A stretch of DNA of 64,000 bases from Brevinematales bacterium (GTDB lineage: Bacteria > Spirochaetota > Brevinematia > Brevinematales > Thermospiraceae). This document shows, one piece after another, positions 54,178 to 63,584 of this stretch (the stretch's first letter is position 1; each line of letters starts with the position of its first letter). The stretch covers positions 22,195-86,194 of the forward strand of contig JAOADA010000001.1 of NCBI GenBank assembly GCA_026417555.1, read 5' to 3'. The notes below the pieces were generated by a model. The model had not been told where the DNA came from. It did not search any database and saw nothing but the letters and a program-made list of their open reading frames with translations. The translations under genes were made by a program, and so were the position numbers.

Positions 54178-54716
54178 GGGCCTTTTTTGAGGGACGTGTA
54201 GTGGTGAGGCAGGGGGATATTACAACCGTGAAAGCAGATGCTCTCGTCAATGCAGCCAATTCTAGTCTTATGGGGGGTGGTGGGGTGGATGGGGCTATCC
54301 ATCGGGCAGGGGGACCAGCCATTCTTGAAGCGTGCCGGGAGATCCGAAAAACAGTATGGCCTGAGGGGCTTCCTACGGGCAAGGCAGTGGCCACAACAGC
54401 AGGGCGACTGAATGCACGATATGTGATCCATACGGTGGGGCCTATATGGCGGGGAGGAGAATCAGGAGAGGATGAGCTCTTGATGTCGGCGTATCGAGAA
54501 TCGTTTCGGCTTGCTCATGAATTAGGGTGCAAGAGTATTGCTTTTCCGGCTATCTCAACAGGGGTGTATGGATTTCCCTTTGAGCGTTCTGTGCCTCTTG
54601 TGTGTCATGTCGTGACAGAATATGTCACTCTTTTTGAGTGTATCTTTTTGGTTTTTTTCTCTTCTCGTGATTATGAGAGTTTTCTTTCTCTTGAGACATG
54701 GACAAAGCAAGGGTAG
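54165..54716 (+). CDS. Macrodomain protein, ADP-ribose-type hydrolase
   Basis: This 183-residue cytoplasmic protein has a full macrodomain of the YmdB/MacroD kind: QGDITTVKADALVNAANSSL at residues 16-35, GGGGVDGAIHRAGG near residue 37, and AFPAISTGVYGFP near residue 130. Such enzymes remove ADP-ribose or hydrolyse O-acetyl-ADP-ribose. The C-terminal 40 residues are hydrophobic and not typical. It is translationally coupled to the PycTM-like gene (ATG at 54165, or 54174 inside the stop codon). Confidence 0.88.
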   Translation: MEPMRAFFEGRVVVRQGDITTVKADALVNAANSSLMGGGGVDGAIHRAGGPAILEACREIRKTVWPEGLPTGKAVATTAGRLNARYVIHTVGPIWRGGESGEDELLMSAYRESFRLAHELGCKSIAFPAISTGVYGFPFERSVPLVCHVVTEYVTLFECIFLVFFSSRDYESFLSLETWTKQG

Positions 54717-54730
54717 AGTGTATGAGACCT

Positions 54731-56746
54731 CTACTTCTCGTGGTTTTTTAAAGGAAGGAGAGAGGCACGCAAATCCAAGATACGGCATATCTCTTCACCA
54801 AAGGGTTCAAGCCACTCCAATTCATTAAACGTGTAGCCTTTTTTGATTATCACCACGAGGAGGGCATAGAGGGTTTCTCCATTGCTGATACCTACGGCAT
54901 AGATATCTCCTACTCCCACCATGTGTTCAAGAATCATCGTAATCATCGGGTTGATCGAGTAGAAGAAAAGCTCTTGGAGTCCTCCTGTTATTTTGTTGAG
55001 TTTTCCTGAGAGCATGATGTTTTTTTCTATTGAAAAATGGGGGGGGATACGGAGTGGGAGAGAAACAAGTGAGCTTCCCAGAAGGTTTTCTACTTTTTCT
55101 ATGAGGGAGGTGTCGAGACCACGGAGGGCCCTGGGGATAACAAGTTCATTGTTTTGTACCTCTGAGAGCGAGACGATATACCCATGCGAAGGGAATATCT
55201 CCACAAAGGTGTCCAGAATTTTTCCCCAGTCAAGAGCCTCTGGGGAACGGAGCATATCCATGGTGAGTTGGTGTACGTGACGATAAAAACGGCTTTCAAA
55301 ATGGAAGCGTTCTTCCTGAGGATGAAGAAAAGCGTTGTCACGTAAAAGAAAGAGAAAGGACTGACCAATCCTTGTGACCGTGATCTCTAACATCAGACTA
55401 TCTCTTCGTTGGCAATGAAGCCGTTGCCATTCTCTTCCTCCAAAGTCTACTTCAAATAGAAATTTTTGCTGAGAGAGGTTTTGCATCTGCTCTTTGATAA
55501 TCCGAGGGAATGGGAGAGAGATTCCGAGAAGGGGGGTATGTTCGGGATTAAAACCAAGGAGTTTGTAGGCAGCGGGATTGATCTCTGTGATTTCCCACGA
55601 GGTATCAGTGAGAAAAAGAGGGATCTCAAGCGTCTGAAGGACATGGTGGTAGGTATGAGAGATCTCTTCAAGTTTTTTGTGAAGCCGTACATGTTTTTCT
55701 GCAAGCTGGGTGATTTTTTCTGACTCCAAAGGACTAAAGGTGAAAATGTATCCTGCTATAGTTTTTCGAGAAAGGACAATGATTTCCGCATGCGTATAAA
55801 AAGTGAAATCACGATCCTGTCCCTTGAAGGTGAGGACACGATAGGAAGAGGGATGATCATAAGAAAGCGTCTGAAGCATCTCGAAAAACTCGTCGCTCTG
55901 AGAAAAAAAAGAACTGTATTCTTCAATAGGGGTACCAGGGGAGAAGCTTTTGGAGGGGGAGAGGAATTCTTTCATGGCCTCATTGAGATACCAGATGTGG
56001 TGGTTTTTCTTGATAATCAGGAGAGGAACCGAAAAATCCTTGAGAAGTTTTTGAAGGCTGGAGAAAGAAAAACTTTCTTCAAGCCAAAAGTTTTTGCGAT
56101 AAAGAAGCCAGAGAGAGAGATACGAGAGGAAAGCAAGGAAGGGTTGCCAGAAAAACCACCCTTGCCAGAAGGTGGCCATATCAAAAACCAGAAGAAAAGT
56201 CCTCAAAAAGAAAGTAAAGAAAGCCCCCAGCATAAGGAACATATCACCAAGAGAGGATCCTGAAACCCTCATGAGAGCAAGGGTGGCTATCAGGTATATC
56301 CCAACAAAAATGAGGTGAAATACCATAAGAGGGGGTGAGAAAAAACCGTCCCATATCCATTGCCCGATGGAGAGATATTTGGTGGGCAAGAAGGAAGGAA
56401 TCAGAAACAGACAGAGGGATATGACAATGGGGATGGCGTAGGTGAGGATAATCCCTGTGAGATAGTAGAGTTTTCCTGGCTGGGTTCGTCTGATTTCAAT
56501 AGCAAGATGAAGAAATGTGGCAGGGAGAAACCAAGAAACAGCGGTCATAAGCTGAAGCCAGAATCGTGTACTTTCCCACCCAATGCCTGAAACTAACATG
56601 AGTTTTGCAAAAATCCAGACAAGAAAAAGAAAGGCATTGGCTGATAGTACTCTTGCGGCAAAAAGTTTATAATTGGTGAGGTTTGCCCAGAAAAAAAGAA
56701 AGAGAACCCCGAAAAGAACAAAAAAATACAACCCCGCCAACCCCAT
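54731..56746 (-). CDS. 7TM-PAS-PAS-GAF sensor protein without an output domain
   Basis: This 671-residue protein has seven membrane segments in the first 220 residues, of the histidine-kinase 7TM type. A PAS domain (FSVPLLIIKKNHHIWYLNEAM) starts near residue 240, a second PAS (LEIPLFLTDTSWEITEINPAA) near 390, and a GAF-like domain after residue 520. The chain ends in KNHEK, with no kinase, cyclase or phosphodiesterase. It follows purL by 20 bases in the same operon. It may act by protein contact. Confidence 0.78.
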   Translation of the reverse strand: MGLAGLYFFVLFGVLFLFFWANLTNYKLFAARVLSANAFLFLVWIFAKLMLVSGIGWESTRFWLQLMTAVSWFLPATFLHLAIEIRRTQPGKLYYLTGIILTYAIPIVISLCLFLIPSFLPTKYLSIGQWIWDGFFSPPLMVFHLIFVGIYLIATLALMRVSGSSLGDMFLMLGAFFTFFLRTFLLVFDMATFWQGWFFWQPFLAFLSYLSLWLLYRKNFWLEESFSFSSLQKLLKDFSVPLLIIKKNHHIWYLNEAMKEFLSPSKSFSPGTPIEEYSSFFSQSDEFFEMLQTLSYDHPSSYRVLTFKGQDRDFTFYTHAEIIVLSRKTIAGYIFTFSPLESEKITQLAEKHVRLHKKLEEISHTYHHVLQTLEIPLFLTDTSWEITEINPAAYKLLGFNPEHTPLLGISLPFPRIIKEQMQNLSQQKFLFEVDFGGREWQRLHCQRRDSLMLEITVTRIGQSFLFLLRDNAFLHPQEERFHFESRFYRHVHQLTMDMLRSPEALDWGKILDTFVEIFPSHGYIVSLSEVQNNELVIPRALRGLDTSLIEKVENLLGSSLVSLPLRIPPHFSIEKNIMLSGKLNKITGGLQELFFYSINPMITMILEHMVGVGDIYAVGISNGETLYALLVVIIKKGYTFNELEWLEPFGEEICRILDLRASLLPLKNHEK

Positions 56747-56766
56747 ATTTTGCCTCCTCAGTCTCT

Positions 56767-58953
56767 TTATGAGAGGTATTCGGTCATATAAAGCTCTCTC
56801 GCCTCTTGCGTGGAGAGGGAGATCTTTTGTCTTTGGTAGAGGAGGGTGATGGTTTTCTCTTCTGTGGTTACTCCTAACTTGGTGACAGGAATGTGGTAGT
56901 GCTTGCAGAGGGCATGGAAAGCCTCTTCATGTTCTACAGGAATCGAAACAATGATGCGAGATTGAGACTCACCAAAAAAGAAGCTCTCAGGGGAAATATC
57001 TCCATCTGCTTCTATGTGAACCCCCATATTTCCGAGAAGGGCACATTCGGTGATGGCTACCGCGAGTCCCCCGTCAGAAATATCCTGGGCTGACCTTACA
57101 AGCCCTTGGAGGATAAGTTCTCTTATAGCCTGTTGGAGGCGTTTTTCTTCTTCTATGTCGAGAAAAGGGCATTCTCCAGCGATTTTGCCTGTAAGGAGTT
57201 TGAGTGCCATGCTCCCCCCGAGTCCTTCCCGAGGTGTTCCGAGGAGATAGACAAGGTCTTTTCCTTTTTTGAATGGAGCAAAGACGGCTTTGCGGTAATC
57301 TTCAATCACCCCTACGGCTCCTACAATCAGGGTGGGAAGGATGGCCTCTCCATCGGTTTCATTGTAGAGAGAGGCGTTTCCCCCAGTGACAGGAACCTCG
57401 AGGACTTCACACGCTTTGCCCATGCCTTCCATGGCTTTGGCAATCTGATAGTATACCTCGAGTTTTTCTGGGTTTCCAAAGTTGAGACAATTGGTGATCC
57501 CGTAGGGTTCAGCCCCCATACAACTGATGTTTCTGGTGGCTTCAGCCACCGCCTGCATGCCTCCGAGGTAGGGATCAAGGTAGGTATAGCGTCCATTCCC
57601 ATCGGTACTCATAGCAAGTCCGAGAGAACTTCCCTTTATACGGAGTATGGCCCCTCCTGCCTCCATGGGTTCCGCAAGAAGGTTGGTCTGAACCATGTGA
57701 TCATATCGTTTGTATACCCACCGCTTCGAGGCAATCGAGGGATGTTTCAAAAGATCTTTGAGAAGAGGGGTTTTGTCTTGTGGGATATGAAAAGCAGGGA
57801 GGGCTGTGGCCTCTTTCAGGTAGGCTGGTTTTGTGATTTCTCGGGTATAGGTAGGAACATCGTCTACTAAATAACGGATGGGGATATCAGCCACTTTTTT
57901 CCCTTTTTCGTAGACGATAACCCTCCCCGTAGAGGTTACCTTGCCAATGACGGCATAGTCAAGTTCCCATTTTTGCATGATTTTTTCTACTTCGGGGAGT
58001 TTTGAGGGTTCAATACAGGCAAGCATTCTTTCCTGGCTTTCAGAAAGGAGGAAATCATACGCTGTCATCTGAGAAGCCCTAGCTGGAACCTTGTCAATGT
58101 CTATCTCTATCCCGCTTTTCCCCCTGGCGGCCATTTCCACGCTTGAACTTGTCAGACCAGCAGCCCCCATATCCTGAATACCGATGACAAGGTTTTTCTC
58201 GATGAGTTCAAGGGTGGCCTCGAGGATAAGCTTCTCTGTAAAAGCATCTCCTACCTGAACAGAAGGGCGCTGATCTTCCCCCTCACTGGAGAGTTCAGCA
58301 GAGGCGAATGTTGCCCCTCCAAGGCCATCTCGTCCGGTTTTGGAGCCGTAGTAGAAAAGAAGGTTTCCTTCTCCTTTGGCCACAGCTTTGATAATATGCT
58401 CTGGTTTGGCGATACCTACACACATCACATTCACAAGAGGGTTGCCTTCATAACTCTCCTCAAAAACTACCTCTCCTCCTACCGTAGGGACACCTACTCG
58501 GTTTCCATAGTCACTGATCCCCTTGATAACCCCTCCCACAAGATAACGGGTACGGGGGGACTCTGGTTTTCCAAAGCGTAGGCTATCAAGGACAGCAATA
58601 GGGCGTGCTCCCATAGCAAAGACATCCCGGAGGATGCCTCCTACCCCTGTGGCTGCTCCCTGGTAAGGTTCGACAGCAGAGGGATGATTGTGGCTTTCTA
58701 TTTTAAAGGCAACAGCATAGTCACCCACTTTGATAACCCCTGCATTTTCTCCAGGTCCTTGAAGAAGATGTTTGCCTTTGGTGGGAAGTTTCTTGATGAG
58801 GGGCTTGGTATTTTTGTATCCGCAGTGTTCGCTCCACAGAGCACCAAACATACCAATTTCTTCAACAGTTGGGGTTCTGCCGAGATAGGTCTCAATGAGG
58901 GCAAGTTCAGAGGCTGAGAGTTTTGAACGTTTGATCGCTGTCTCTCTATCCAT
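56767..58953 (-). CDS. purL: Phosphoribosylformylglycinamidine synthase subunit PurL
   Basis: PurL is the synthetase subunit of the purine enzyme. The protein has 728 residues, the small type that works with separate PurS and PurQ. Early motifs are GMFGALWSEHCGYKNTK and GPGENAGVIKVGD; later ones are VGGVIKGISDYGNRVGVPTVGG, GIQDMGAAGLTSSSVEMA and QDISDGGLAVAI. purS is at 47822. The gene has its own promoter and is followed by the sensor gene. Confidence 0.97.
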   Translation of the reverse strand: MDRETAIKRSKLSASELALIETYLGRTPTVEEIGMFGALWSEHCGYKNTKPLIKKLPTKGKHLLQGPGENAGVIKVGDYAVAFKIESHNHPSAVEPYQGAATGVGGILRDVFAMGARPIAVLDSLRFGKPESPRTRYLVGGVIKGISDYGNRVGVPTVGGEVVFEESYEGNPLVNVMCVGIAKPEHIIKAVAKGEGNLLFYYGSKTGRDGLGGATFASAELSSEGEDQRPSVQVGDAFTEKLILEATLELIEKNLVIGIQDMGAAGLTSSSVEMAARGKSGIEIDIDKVPARASQMTAYDFLLSESQERMLACIEPSKLPEVEKIMQKWELDYAVIGKVTSTGRVIVYEKGKKVADIPIRYLVDDVPTYTREITKPAYLKEATALPAFHIPQDKTPLLKDLLKHPSIASKRWVYKRYDHMVQTNLLAEPMEAGGAILRIKGSSLGLAMSTDGNGRYTYLDPYLGGMQAVAEATRNISCMGAEPYGITNCLNFGNPEKLEVYYQIAKAMEGMGKACEVLEVPVTGGNASLYNETDGEAILPTLIVGAVGVIEDYRKAVFAPFKKGKDLVYLLGTPREGLGGSMALKLLTGKIAGECPFLDIEEEKRLQQAIRELILQGLVRSAQDISDGGLAVAITECALLGNMGVHIEADGDISPESFFFGESQSRIIVSIPVEHEEAFHALCKHYHIPVTKLGVTTEEKTITLLYQRQKISLSTQEARELYMTEYLS

Positions 58954-58990
58954 AGCGAAGTCTCCTTTGCTTTGCGTTTCCTTGACTTAT

Positions 58991-59019
58991 ATTATGGCAT
59001 AAAAGGGGAAGAAATGCAA
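58991..59019 (-). promoter_or_regulatory. Promoter of purL
   Basis: On the minus strand, TTGCAT (59014-59019) and CATAAT (58991-58996) are 17 bases apart. Confidence 0.68.
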
Positions 59020-59059
59020 AAAAGTCTTTTGTTGCTCTTTGGTATAAAATCGTTCTCTT

Positions 59060-59088
59060 TTGACTTTTCTTGCTGGATGCGTTATAAT
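59060..59088 (+). promoter_or_regulatory. Promoter of the PpiD-like gene
   Basis: TTGACT (59060-59065) and TATAAT (59083-59088) are 17 bases apart, 38 bases before the ATG. Confidence 0.85.
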
Positions 59089-59126
59089 ACAATCCTCAGT
59101 CTCTGAAAACAAAACAGGAGTCATAT

Positions 59127-60545
59127 ATGCCATCAGCATCTGAAAAGAGAAAACTCTTGGTCCAACGTATTCGTTATGGAGCACTTGTACTTTTCACCTC
59201 ACTGATCATTATTTCTTTTGTGGTGAGCCTAGCGTATAATCCTTTTTCCTCTCAGGAACGTATGCGCTCGAAGTTGGTCAAAGTAAATGGGAAATGGTTT
59301 TACGAGGGTGTAGATACAGGTTTTGGGTACTGGTATGATGAACAGAAAAACCGTCTCCAGCAACAAGGGGTGAGCTTTTCAGACAAAGAAATCGAACAGC
59401 TCTTTTATGAAGAATCTATAAAAAACTATGCCAAGACCCTGAGTGTGGTGGCGTATACCAAGGGACTTGGGATTAGACCATCAGATTTCTTTTATAAACA
59501 ACTTGCACAGGCCCTGTATCGTACAGAGAAACCAACCTTTGGGGAGAGGGAGTATCTGGATATTTTTTATATACGAGATATCTTTTTGGGAAATTGGGGA
59601 GATATTCAGAACACCCTTCTTTTGTCTCCTTCTTCTCTTGCCCTTTTGTATCAGGATAGCCAGAATCTTGCCTATGATGTGGAAATTGTCTATACCGAAA
59701 AGACAAATTTTGTGGCCCGTTTTGTTGAGAAGGCTGACCTAGAGACGTATTATCAGCAGAATGTGACCAATTTCTTGGATACGGTGATTGTAGATAGGAT
59801 TAGCCTCACGAATAAAAATGTTGTCTCAAACCGTGTGCTGGCGGAGCATATCCTTTCAAATGTCCAGAGTATGGGATGGGAAAAAGCCGTGGCCACTCTT
59901 CCTCCCGAGGCAGTAGTGACAAAGGACGTGACCATCACTCGAGAGAGATACCCACGAGTTTTTGAATCTCTTCAGATGGTGACCTCTTCGATGGTGCTTC
60001 CTCGACCCCTGTTTGAGAATAAGCAGTATCATGTGATTCGGATTCAGAAGACTCCTTCGTTTGAGGGGCTTTCAGCTTTTGCTCAACAGAGGCTTTTGAA
60101 GTCTTACCTTGCTCTTCACTTTGATGCCTTGTGGGCCAAATATGCTTCTCAGCTTACTCAAACGCTTGCCTCTCTTCAGGCCAACCCTTCTGGGGATTGG
60201 AAAACCATGGTTTCCAATAAGCCTTTTGGATATGTTCGTCTTCCAAAGCTTTCGTTGGTAGATGTGTATGCCCAGGATAGTGAGGGCAGTGTATTTCCTT
60301 ATCAACTCTCTCAGCATCCTGAGGTGCTCTCTTTTCTTGTGTCTTCAGCGGCTTCTGTGAAACAGTTTGAGTTTGGAGGGGTATACCTTCTGCTGCGCAA
60401 AAACGGCATTTCCCGAACCCAGGTAAAACCCCAGACAGCTATGACCTCAGAGGCATATTACTACATTATGAATGCGTGGAACCAAGACTGGCAAAAAATG
60501 GTAGAGACCAAGACCAAAATTGCCTATAGAAAGGACAAAAAATAA
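59127..60545 (+). CDS. Membrane-anchored SurA/PpiD-like chaperone
   Basis: This 472-residue protein has one N-terminal membrane segment (residues 18-37) and a large periplasmic part. The region near residues 45-130 (KVNGKWFYEGV, SDKEIEQLFYEESI) resembles the SurA N-terminal fold, as in PpiD. I do not see a parvulin domain with the usual GG-DLG and F-G-YH marks. It may be a chaperone without isomerase activity. The next gene starts about 120 bases later. Confidence 0.72.
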   Translation: MPSASEKRKLLVQRIRYGALVLFTSLIIISFVVSLAYNPFSSQERMRSKLVKVNGKWFYEGVDTGFGYWYDEQKNRLQQQGVSFSDKEIEQLFYEESIKNYAKTLSVVAYTKGLGIRPSDFFYKQLAQALYRTEKPTFGEREYLDIFYIRDIFLGNWGDIQNTLLLSPSSLALLYQDSQNLAYDVEIVYTEKTNFVARFVEKADLETYYQQNVTNFLDTVIVDRISLTNKNVVSNRVLAEHILSNVQSMGWEKAVATLPPEAVVTKDVTITRERYPRVFESLQMVTSSMVLPRPLFENKQYHVIRIQKTPSFEGLSAFAQQRLLKSYLALHFDALWAKYASQLTQTLASLQANPSGDWKTMVSNKPFGYVRLPKLSLVDVYAQDSEGSVFPYQLSQHPEVLSFLVSSAASVKQFEFGGVYLLLRKNGISRTQVKPQTAMTSEAYYYIMNAWNQDWQKMVETKTKIAYRKDKK

Positions 60546-60663
60546 CCTCTTGCTGAAAAAGAAATACAGCCCGGAGAAAAAAGACTCTCGCCATTTCTTG
60601 TGGAAGGAGAGGAAGGGCTCTCTCTCAAAAGAGATGGGAGTGAGTAGGGGTGAACGAAAGGGT

Positions 60664-62046
60664 ATGGCAAGAACACACTATGATGTGATTATCGTTGGGG
60701 CAGGGCCGGCGGGCATTTTTACAGCTCTTCGGTACCGAGAACGGTGGCCCAATCGTTCTCTTCTTCTTTTGGAAAAGGGACGTCCTATTGAGAAACGACT
60801 GTGCTTCAAGCGAGAAGGAAAGTCTTGCCAACACTGTGTGCCGTGTAATATTACTACGGGATTCTCTGGTGCGGGGGCGTACAGCGATGGGAAACTCTCA
60901 CTTTCTCCGTTCATTGGTGGAGATCTGGTTGAATTATGTGATGTTTCTGTAGTCCAAGAGGCCATACGACGTGTTGATGAGATCTATGTGCGTTATGGGG
61001 CAGATACCCGTATTTACGGGATAGATTTTCCTGACCGGATTGAAAAGATCCGAGCCCGAGCTATCCGTAGCCATATTCAATTGGTTGAGAATCCTCTTCG
61101 TCATTTGGGAACAGAAAAAAGTGCAGAAATCTATGCACGACTTCAAAACCAACTCCTTCATGAAGGGGTGGAAATTCGTTTTGAATGTCCGGTCAAAGAC
61201 TTGGTAGTTGTTGATGGCCGAGTGGCAGGTGTGGTGGCTGACCAGGTGTACTCTTCTGAGACAGTGGTTCTGGCAGTAGGACGAGAGGGGTCTGCATGGC
61301 TGAGCAGCATGATTCGTCAGTATCAGATTGCTTATGAGGTGGGTCCCGTCGATATTGGGGTACGAGTGGAAGTGCGCAACGAAATCATGAAAGAGATCAA
61401 TGATACCATGTATGAGGGTAAGTTTATCTATTATACCCCTACTTTTGACGACAAAGTTCGGACTTTTTGCCAAAATCCTGGGGGAGTTGTGGCTACCGAG
61501 TCCTATGAAGGCAACATAGCTGTGGTCAATGGACATAGTTACAAATCCGAGGGTCTCAAAACAGACAATACCAACTTTGCTATTCTTGTTTCTCATGCTT
61601 TTACTCGCCCCTTTAACCAACCTGTAGAGTATGGGAAATACCTTGCTGGTCTTGGCAATATGCTTTCTGGAAACCGTATCATTGTTCAGCGTTTTGGAGA
61701 CCTGAGGCGCGGGAGACGGACAACACCAGAGAGACTCTCTCGAGGAAATCTCAAACCTACCCTTTTGGATGCGTTGCCTGGAGATTTGAGTCTTGTTCTT
61801 CCTTACCGAACAATGACAGATATTATTGAAATGCTTTTGGCTTTGGATCATGTGGCCCCTGGGGTGGCGAGTTCAGAAACGCTTCTCTATGGAGTCGAAG
61901 TCAAGTTTTATTCTCAGCGTATTTTGGTGCAGAATTTCCAGACCTCTCTCCCTGGGCTGTATGCTATTGGGGATGGAGCAGGATGGACACGTGGGCTTAT
62001 GCAGGCAAGTGTGAGTGGCTATCTGTTAGGAGGACTCCTTGAGTGA
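60664..62046 (+). CDS. FAD-dependent oxidoreductase (COG2509-like)
   Basis: This 460-residue flavoprotein has the dinucleotide-binding motif VIIVGAGPAGIFTAL at residues 8-22. A cysteine pair (CQHCVPC) near residue 60 and the SGAGAYSDGKL block near residue 73 follow. GLYAIGDGAGWTRGLMQA near the end is the second FAD-binding site. The family is widespread, with no fixed substrate. I chose ATG 60664 because the VIIVG fold begins six residues later; upstream in-frame codons only add a basic tail. Confidence 0.88.
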   Translation: MARTHYDVIIVGAGPAGIFTALRYRERWPNRSLLLLEKGRPIEKRLCFKREGKSCQHCVPCNITTGFSGAGAYSDGKLSLSPFIGGDLVELCDVSVVQEAIRRVDEIYVRYGADTRIYGIDFPDRIEKIRARAIRSHIQLVENPLRHLGTEKSAEIYARLQNQLLHEGVEIRFECPVKDLVVVDGRVAGVVADQVYSSETVVLAVGREGSAWLSSMIRQYQIAYEVGPVDIGVRVEVRNEIMKEINDTMYEGKFIYYTPTFDDKVRTFCQNPGGVVATESYEGNIAVVNGHSYKSEGLKTDNTNFAILVSHAFTRPFNQPVEYGKYLAGLGNMLSGNRIIVQRFGDLRRGRRTTPERLSRGNLKPTLLDALPGDLSLVLPYRTMTDIIEMLLALDHVAPGVASSETLLYGVEVKFYSQRILVQNFQTSLPGLYAIGDGAGWTRGLMQASVSGYLLGGLLE

Positions 62047-62071
62047 AGGGCTAAAGGCAAAGAAGAGTTTT

Positions 62072-62100
62072 TTGCTGTTTTTTTGGTTTTGTCCTATAAT
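62072..62100 (+). promoter_or_regulatory. Promoter of gatB
   Basis: TTGCTG (62072-62077) and TATAAT (62095-62100) are 17 bases apart, 35 bases before the gatB ATG. Confidence 0.78.
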
Positions 62101-62135
62101 AACAGGGAAATTTCTCGTGAAGCATGGAGGAACCC

Positions 62136-63581
62136 ATGAAAAGTTATGAGGCAGTGATAGGCCTTGAGGTACATGTCCAACTCAATACGAAAACCAAGAT
62201 TTTTTGTGGTTGTTCCACAGAGTTTGGCGCTCCAGCCAATACGCATGTGTGTCCTATTTGTATGGGACAACCCGGGGTGCTTCCTGTCTTGAACGAAGAG
62301 GTTCTTCATAAAGCGATCCTCGCAGGGCTTGCTATCCAGGCCAATATTGCGGAGTTCTCAAAATTTGATAGAAAGAATTATTTCTATCCTGATCTTCCCA
62401 AGGGGTATCAAATTTCTCAGTATGATTATCCTATTTGCCAGAAAGGGGTTATCGAAATAGTCCTTTCTGATGGATCTACCAAGAAGATTGGGGTGACTCG
62501 TATCCATATGGAAGAGGATGCGGGGAAATCTCTGCATCTTGAGGGACAGCCCTTCTCTGCTGTCGATCTGAACCGTGCGGGTGTTCCTCTTCTTGAGATT
62601 GTTTCTGAACCAGATATGCGTTCTAGTGAGGAAGCCTATCTCTATCTCAAGGAACTTCGTAGTATCATGAAATATCTTGGGGTTTCCGATGTAAACATGG
62701 AAGAGGGGAGTCTCCGTTGTGATGTGAATGTCTCTGTACGACCTGTTGGCCAGAAGGAATTTGGCACCAAGGTGGAGGTAAAAAACCTCAATTCCTTCAA
62801 TGGAGTGAAAAAGGCCATAGAGTATGAGATAGAACGACAGATAGCATTGTTGGAAAACGGGGAAAAAGTTATCCAAGAAACCCGCCTCTATGATGCCAAG
62901 CAGAACAAGACTTTTCCCATGCGAGACAAAGAGGAAGCAAATGATTATCGCTATTTCCCTGAACCGGATCTTCCCCCTCTTCGTATTGCTCGGGAAGAGG
63001 TGGCAAAGATACAAAAGGAACTTCCAGAGCTTCCCCAGCAGAAACGAGAGCGGTTTGTGAGAGAGTATGGGATTACCCTCGCTGATGCTGAGGTACTCAC
63101 AGAGGAAAGGGAAATGGCAGATTATTTTGAGGATGTTTTGAGGCATACCACGATTGAACCGAAAAAAGTCGCCAACTGGATCCAGAGTGAATTAATGGCG
63201 GTATTAAATGAACTTGGATGGGATATTACTCGGCTGGCCAAAGAGCGTATTTCTAGTACTAAACTTGCGGAGCTTATGAATCTTATTCAGGAAAATGTTA
63301 TCAGTGGCAAGATGGCCAAGGATGTTTTTGCCGAAATGGTGGATACGGGTGAGGCTCCCTCTGTCATTGTGGAGAAGAAGGGACTCAAACAGATTACCGA
63401 TACCTCAGCCCTGGAAACCCTCATTGATGATATCCTTGCTAAAAATCCCAATGAGGTTCAGCGTTACAAAGAGGGCAAGAAAAACCTGATGGGATTCTTT
63501 GTGGGTGAGGTGATGAAGGCAACAAAAGGACAGGCTAACCCTAAACTTGTGAATGAGATCCTTCAGAAGAAACTGGGGTAG
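62136..63581 (+). CDS. gatB: Aspartyl/glutamyl-tRNA amidotransferase subunit B
   Basis: GatB works with GatA and GatC to amidate mischarged tRNA. The protein has 481 residues from the ATG at 62136, after GGAGG; an earlier ATG (62124) would overlap the ribosome site. The family marks IGLEVHVQLNTKTKIFCGC, KNYFYPDLPKGYQISQYD and DLNRAGVPLLEIVSEPD are present. The C-terminal part with helical tail is normal. gatA and gatC are not in the window. gpsA follows by three bases. Confidence 0.97.
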   Translation: MKSYEAVIGLEVHVQLNTKTKIFCGCSTEFGAPANTHVCPICMGQPGVLPVLNEEVLHKAILAGLAIQANIAEFSKFDRKNYFYPDLPKGYQISQYDYPICQKGVIEIVLSDGSTKKIGVTRIHMEEDAGKSLHLEGQPFSAVDLNRAGVPLLEIVSEPDMRSSEEAYLYLKELRSIMKYLGVSDVNMEEGSLRCDVNVSVRPVGQKEFGTKVEVKNLNSFNGVKKAIEYEIERQIALLENGEKVIQETRLYDAKQNKTFPMRDKEEANDYRYFPEPDLPPLRIAREEVAKIQKELPELPQQKRERFVREYGITLADAEVLTEEREMADYFEDVLRHTTIEPKKVANWIQSELMAVLNELGWDITRLAKERISSTKLAELMNLIQENVISGKMAKDVFAEMVDTGEAPSVIVEKKGLKQITDTSALETLIDDILAKNPNEVQRYKEGKKNLMGFFVGEVMKATKGQANPKLVNEILQKKLG

Positions 63582-63584
63582 TGT

